A stretch of 6,048 nucleotides of DNA, taken from positions 1-6,048 of the forward strand of contig JANXTV010000317.1 in the NCBI GenBank assembly GCA_025352185.1, given 5' to 3'. A model generated the notes under the pieces. It searched no databases, was not told where the DNA came from, and was given only the letters and a program-made list of their open reading frames with translations. This DNA is from Oligoflexia bacterium. Its GTDB lineage: Bacteria; Bdellovibrionota; UBA1018. How positions within the stretch are numbered: position 1 is the stretch's first letter; every line of letters starts with the position of its first letter. A program made the translations under genes and the position numbers. Positions 5,623-6,048 of this stretch are shown in pieces.

Positions 5623-6048
5623 GTGACCGCATTCACGAAACTTTCCCGTTCAGCCCTAATGGTCGGCGCCCTGCTCGCGGCCGCGTCGGCATTCGCCACC
5701 GACTCAAAAGAAATTAACTTCACCGGTTCACAGCTGATTTATCAATTCGCGCTCGACGGGGTGAAGACGAAAACGATCTACGAAGAACAGGAATATCAGT
5801 CGACCTGTTCCCGCGAAGAACCCTATACGGCTTACAGCCAGGAGTGCGACTACCGCACGGTTCACCACTGCCGCCAAGAGGGCGGGGGATCCAGCTGCTC
5901 GGGGAGCGGTCCTTCTTGCCACGATACGACTCGTGAAGTTTGTAATAGCCATGGATGCACGAGCGTTCCAACCCGTGAATGCACCGGAGGAAACCGAACC
6001 TGCTCGTCGGAACCTTCGCACCAGGTTTGCTCGGAAGACCGCGAACCT
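5623..6048 (+). CDS. secreted cysteine-rich protein, 3' end outside window
   Basis: The frame is open from GTG 5623 to the window edge (142 residues, no stop), so the C-terminus is missing. Residues 1-25 form a Sec signal peptide: a basic start (K6, R9), a hydrophobic core and cleavage likely after AFA (25/26). From residue 62 on there are ten cysteines in 75 residues: 62, 75, 83, 92, 99, 107, 112, 120, 127 and 136. The surroundings are rich in Ser, Gly, Glu, Arg and His, for example TREVCNSHGC and PTRECTGG. This composition indicates a disulfide-bonded exported protein. Metal binding through Cys/His is a less likely alternative. Residues 26-61 are cysteine-free and may be a separate N-terminal segment. 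I do not recognise the family. A near-consensus sigma-54 promoter and a strong ribosome binding site precede it, so it is probably expressed at a high level under particular conditions. It is divergent from murJ with 180 bases between. Confidence 0.88.
   Translation, partial: MTAFTKLSRSALMVGALLAAASAFATDSKEINFTGSQLIYQFALDGVKTKTIYEEQEYQSTCSREEPYTAYSQECDYRTVHHCRQEGGGSSCSGSGPSCHDTTREVCNSHGCTSVPTRECTGGNRTCSSEPSHQVCSEDREP

Overview
The window looks like an ordinary chromosomal stretch from a Gram-negative bacterium with an outer membrane. Two proteins carry lipoprotein signal peptides whose lipobox cysteine is followed by Ser or Thr, which fits outer-membrane retention in the best-studied species. 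Two more carry cleavable signal peptides, and a complete MurJ lipid II flippase is present. The G+C content is moderate, and exported, lineage-specific proteins are dense. MurJ carries a YAQTL/PVSLFGMSVSAAELP segment that I recall from Acidobacteria- and Myxococcus-like homologues. This is compatible with a Bdellovibrionota, Myxococcota or Acidobacteriota type of organism, but I cannot fix the taxon from the sequence alone. I see no mobile element, tRNA, rRNA or CRISPR.

Positions 1-1935 (+) hold three close genes: the C-terminal part of a class I SAM-dependent methyltransferase (cut by the window edge), a small lipoprotein, and a secreted trypsin-fold serine protease. The gaps are 24 and 31 bases, and a strong rho-independent terminator closes the group. 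They are probably one transcription unit.

Positions 1936-3847 (+) hold a second unit. The first gene is a 360-residue lipoprotein built from a very regular 37-residue helical repeat that I cannot assign to a named family. Fourteen bases downstream is a small methyltransferase-like protein with a degenerate SAM-binding motif. That gene ends tail-to-tail with murJ, and the two stop codons share the same four bases.

Positions 3844-5442 (-) are murJ. Positions 5443-5622 are a divergent intergenic region with a near-consensus sigma-54 promoter and a spaced 9-base direct repeat upstream of it. The promoter faces a GTG-start gene with a strong ribosome binding site. That gene encodes a secreted protein with ten cysteines whose spacing is almost mirror-symmetric, and it runs off the right edge.

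Most of the window serves the cell envelope: lipid II export by MurJ, two lipoproteins, a periplasmic or secreted protease, and a disulfide-rich secreted protein. The least familiar parts are the 37-residue-repeat lipoprotein with its methyltransferase-like partner, and the sigma-54-driven cysteine-rich protein. No complete new system can be proven from this window.
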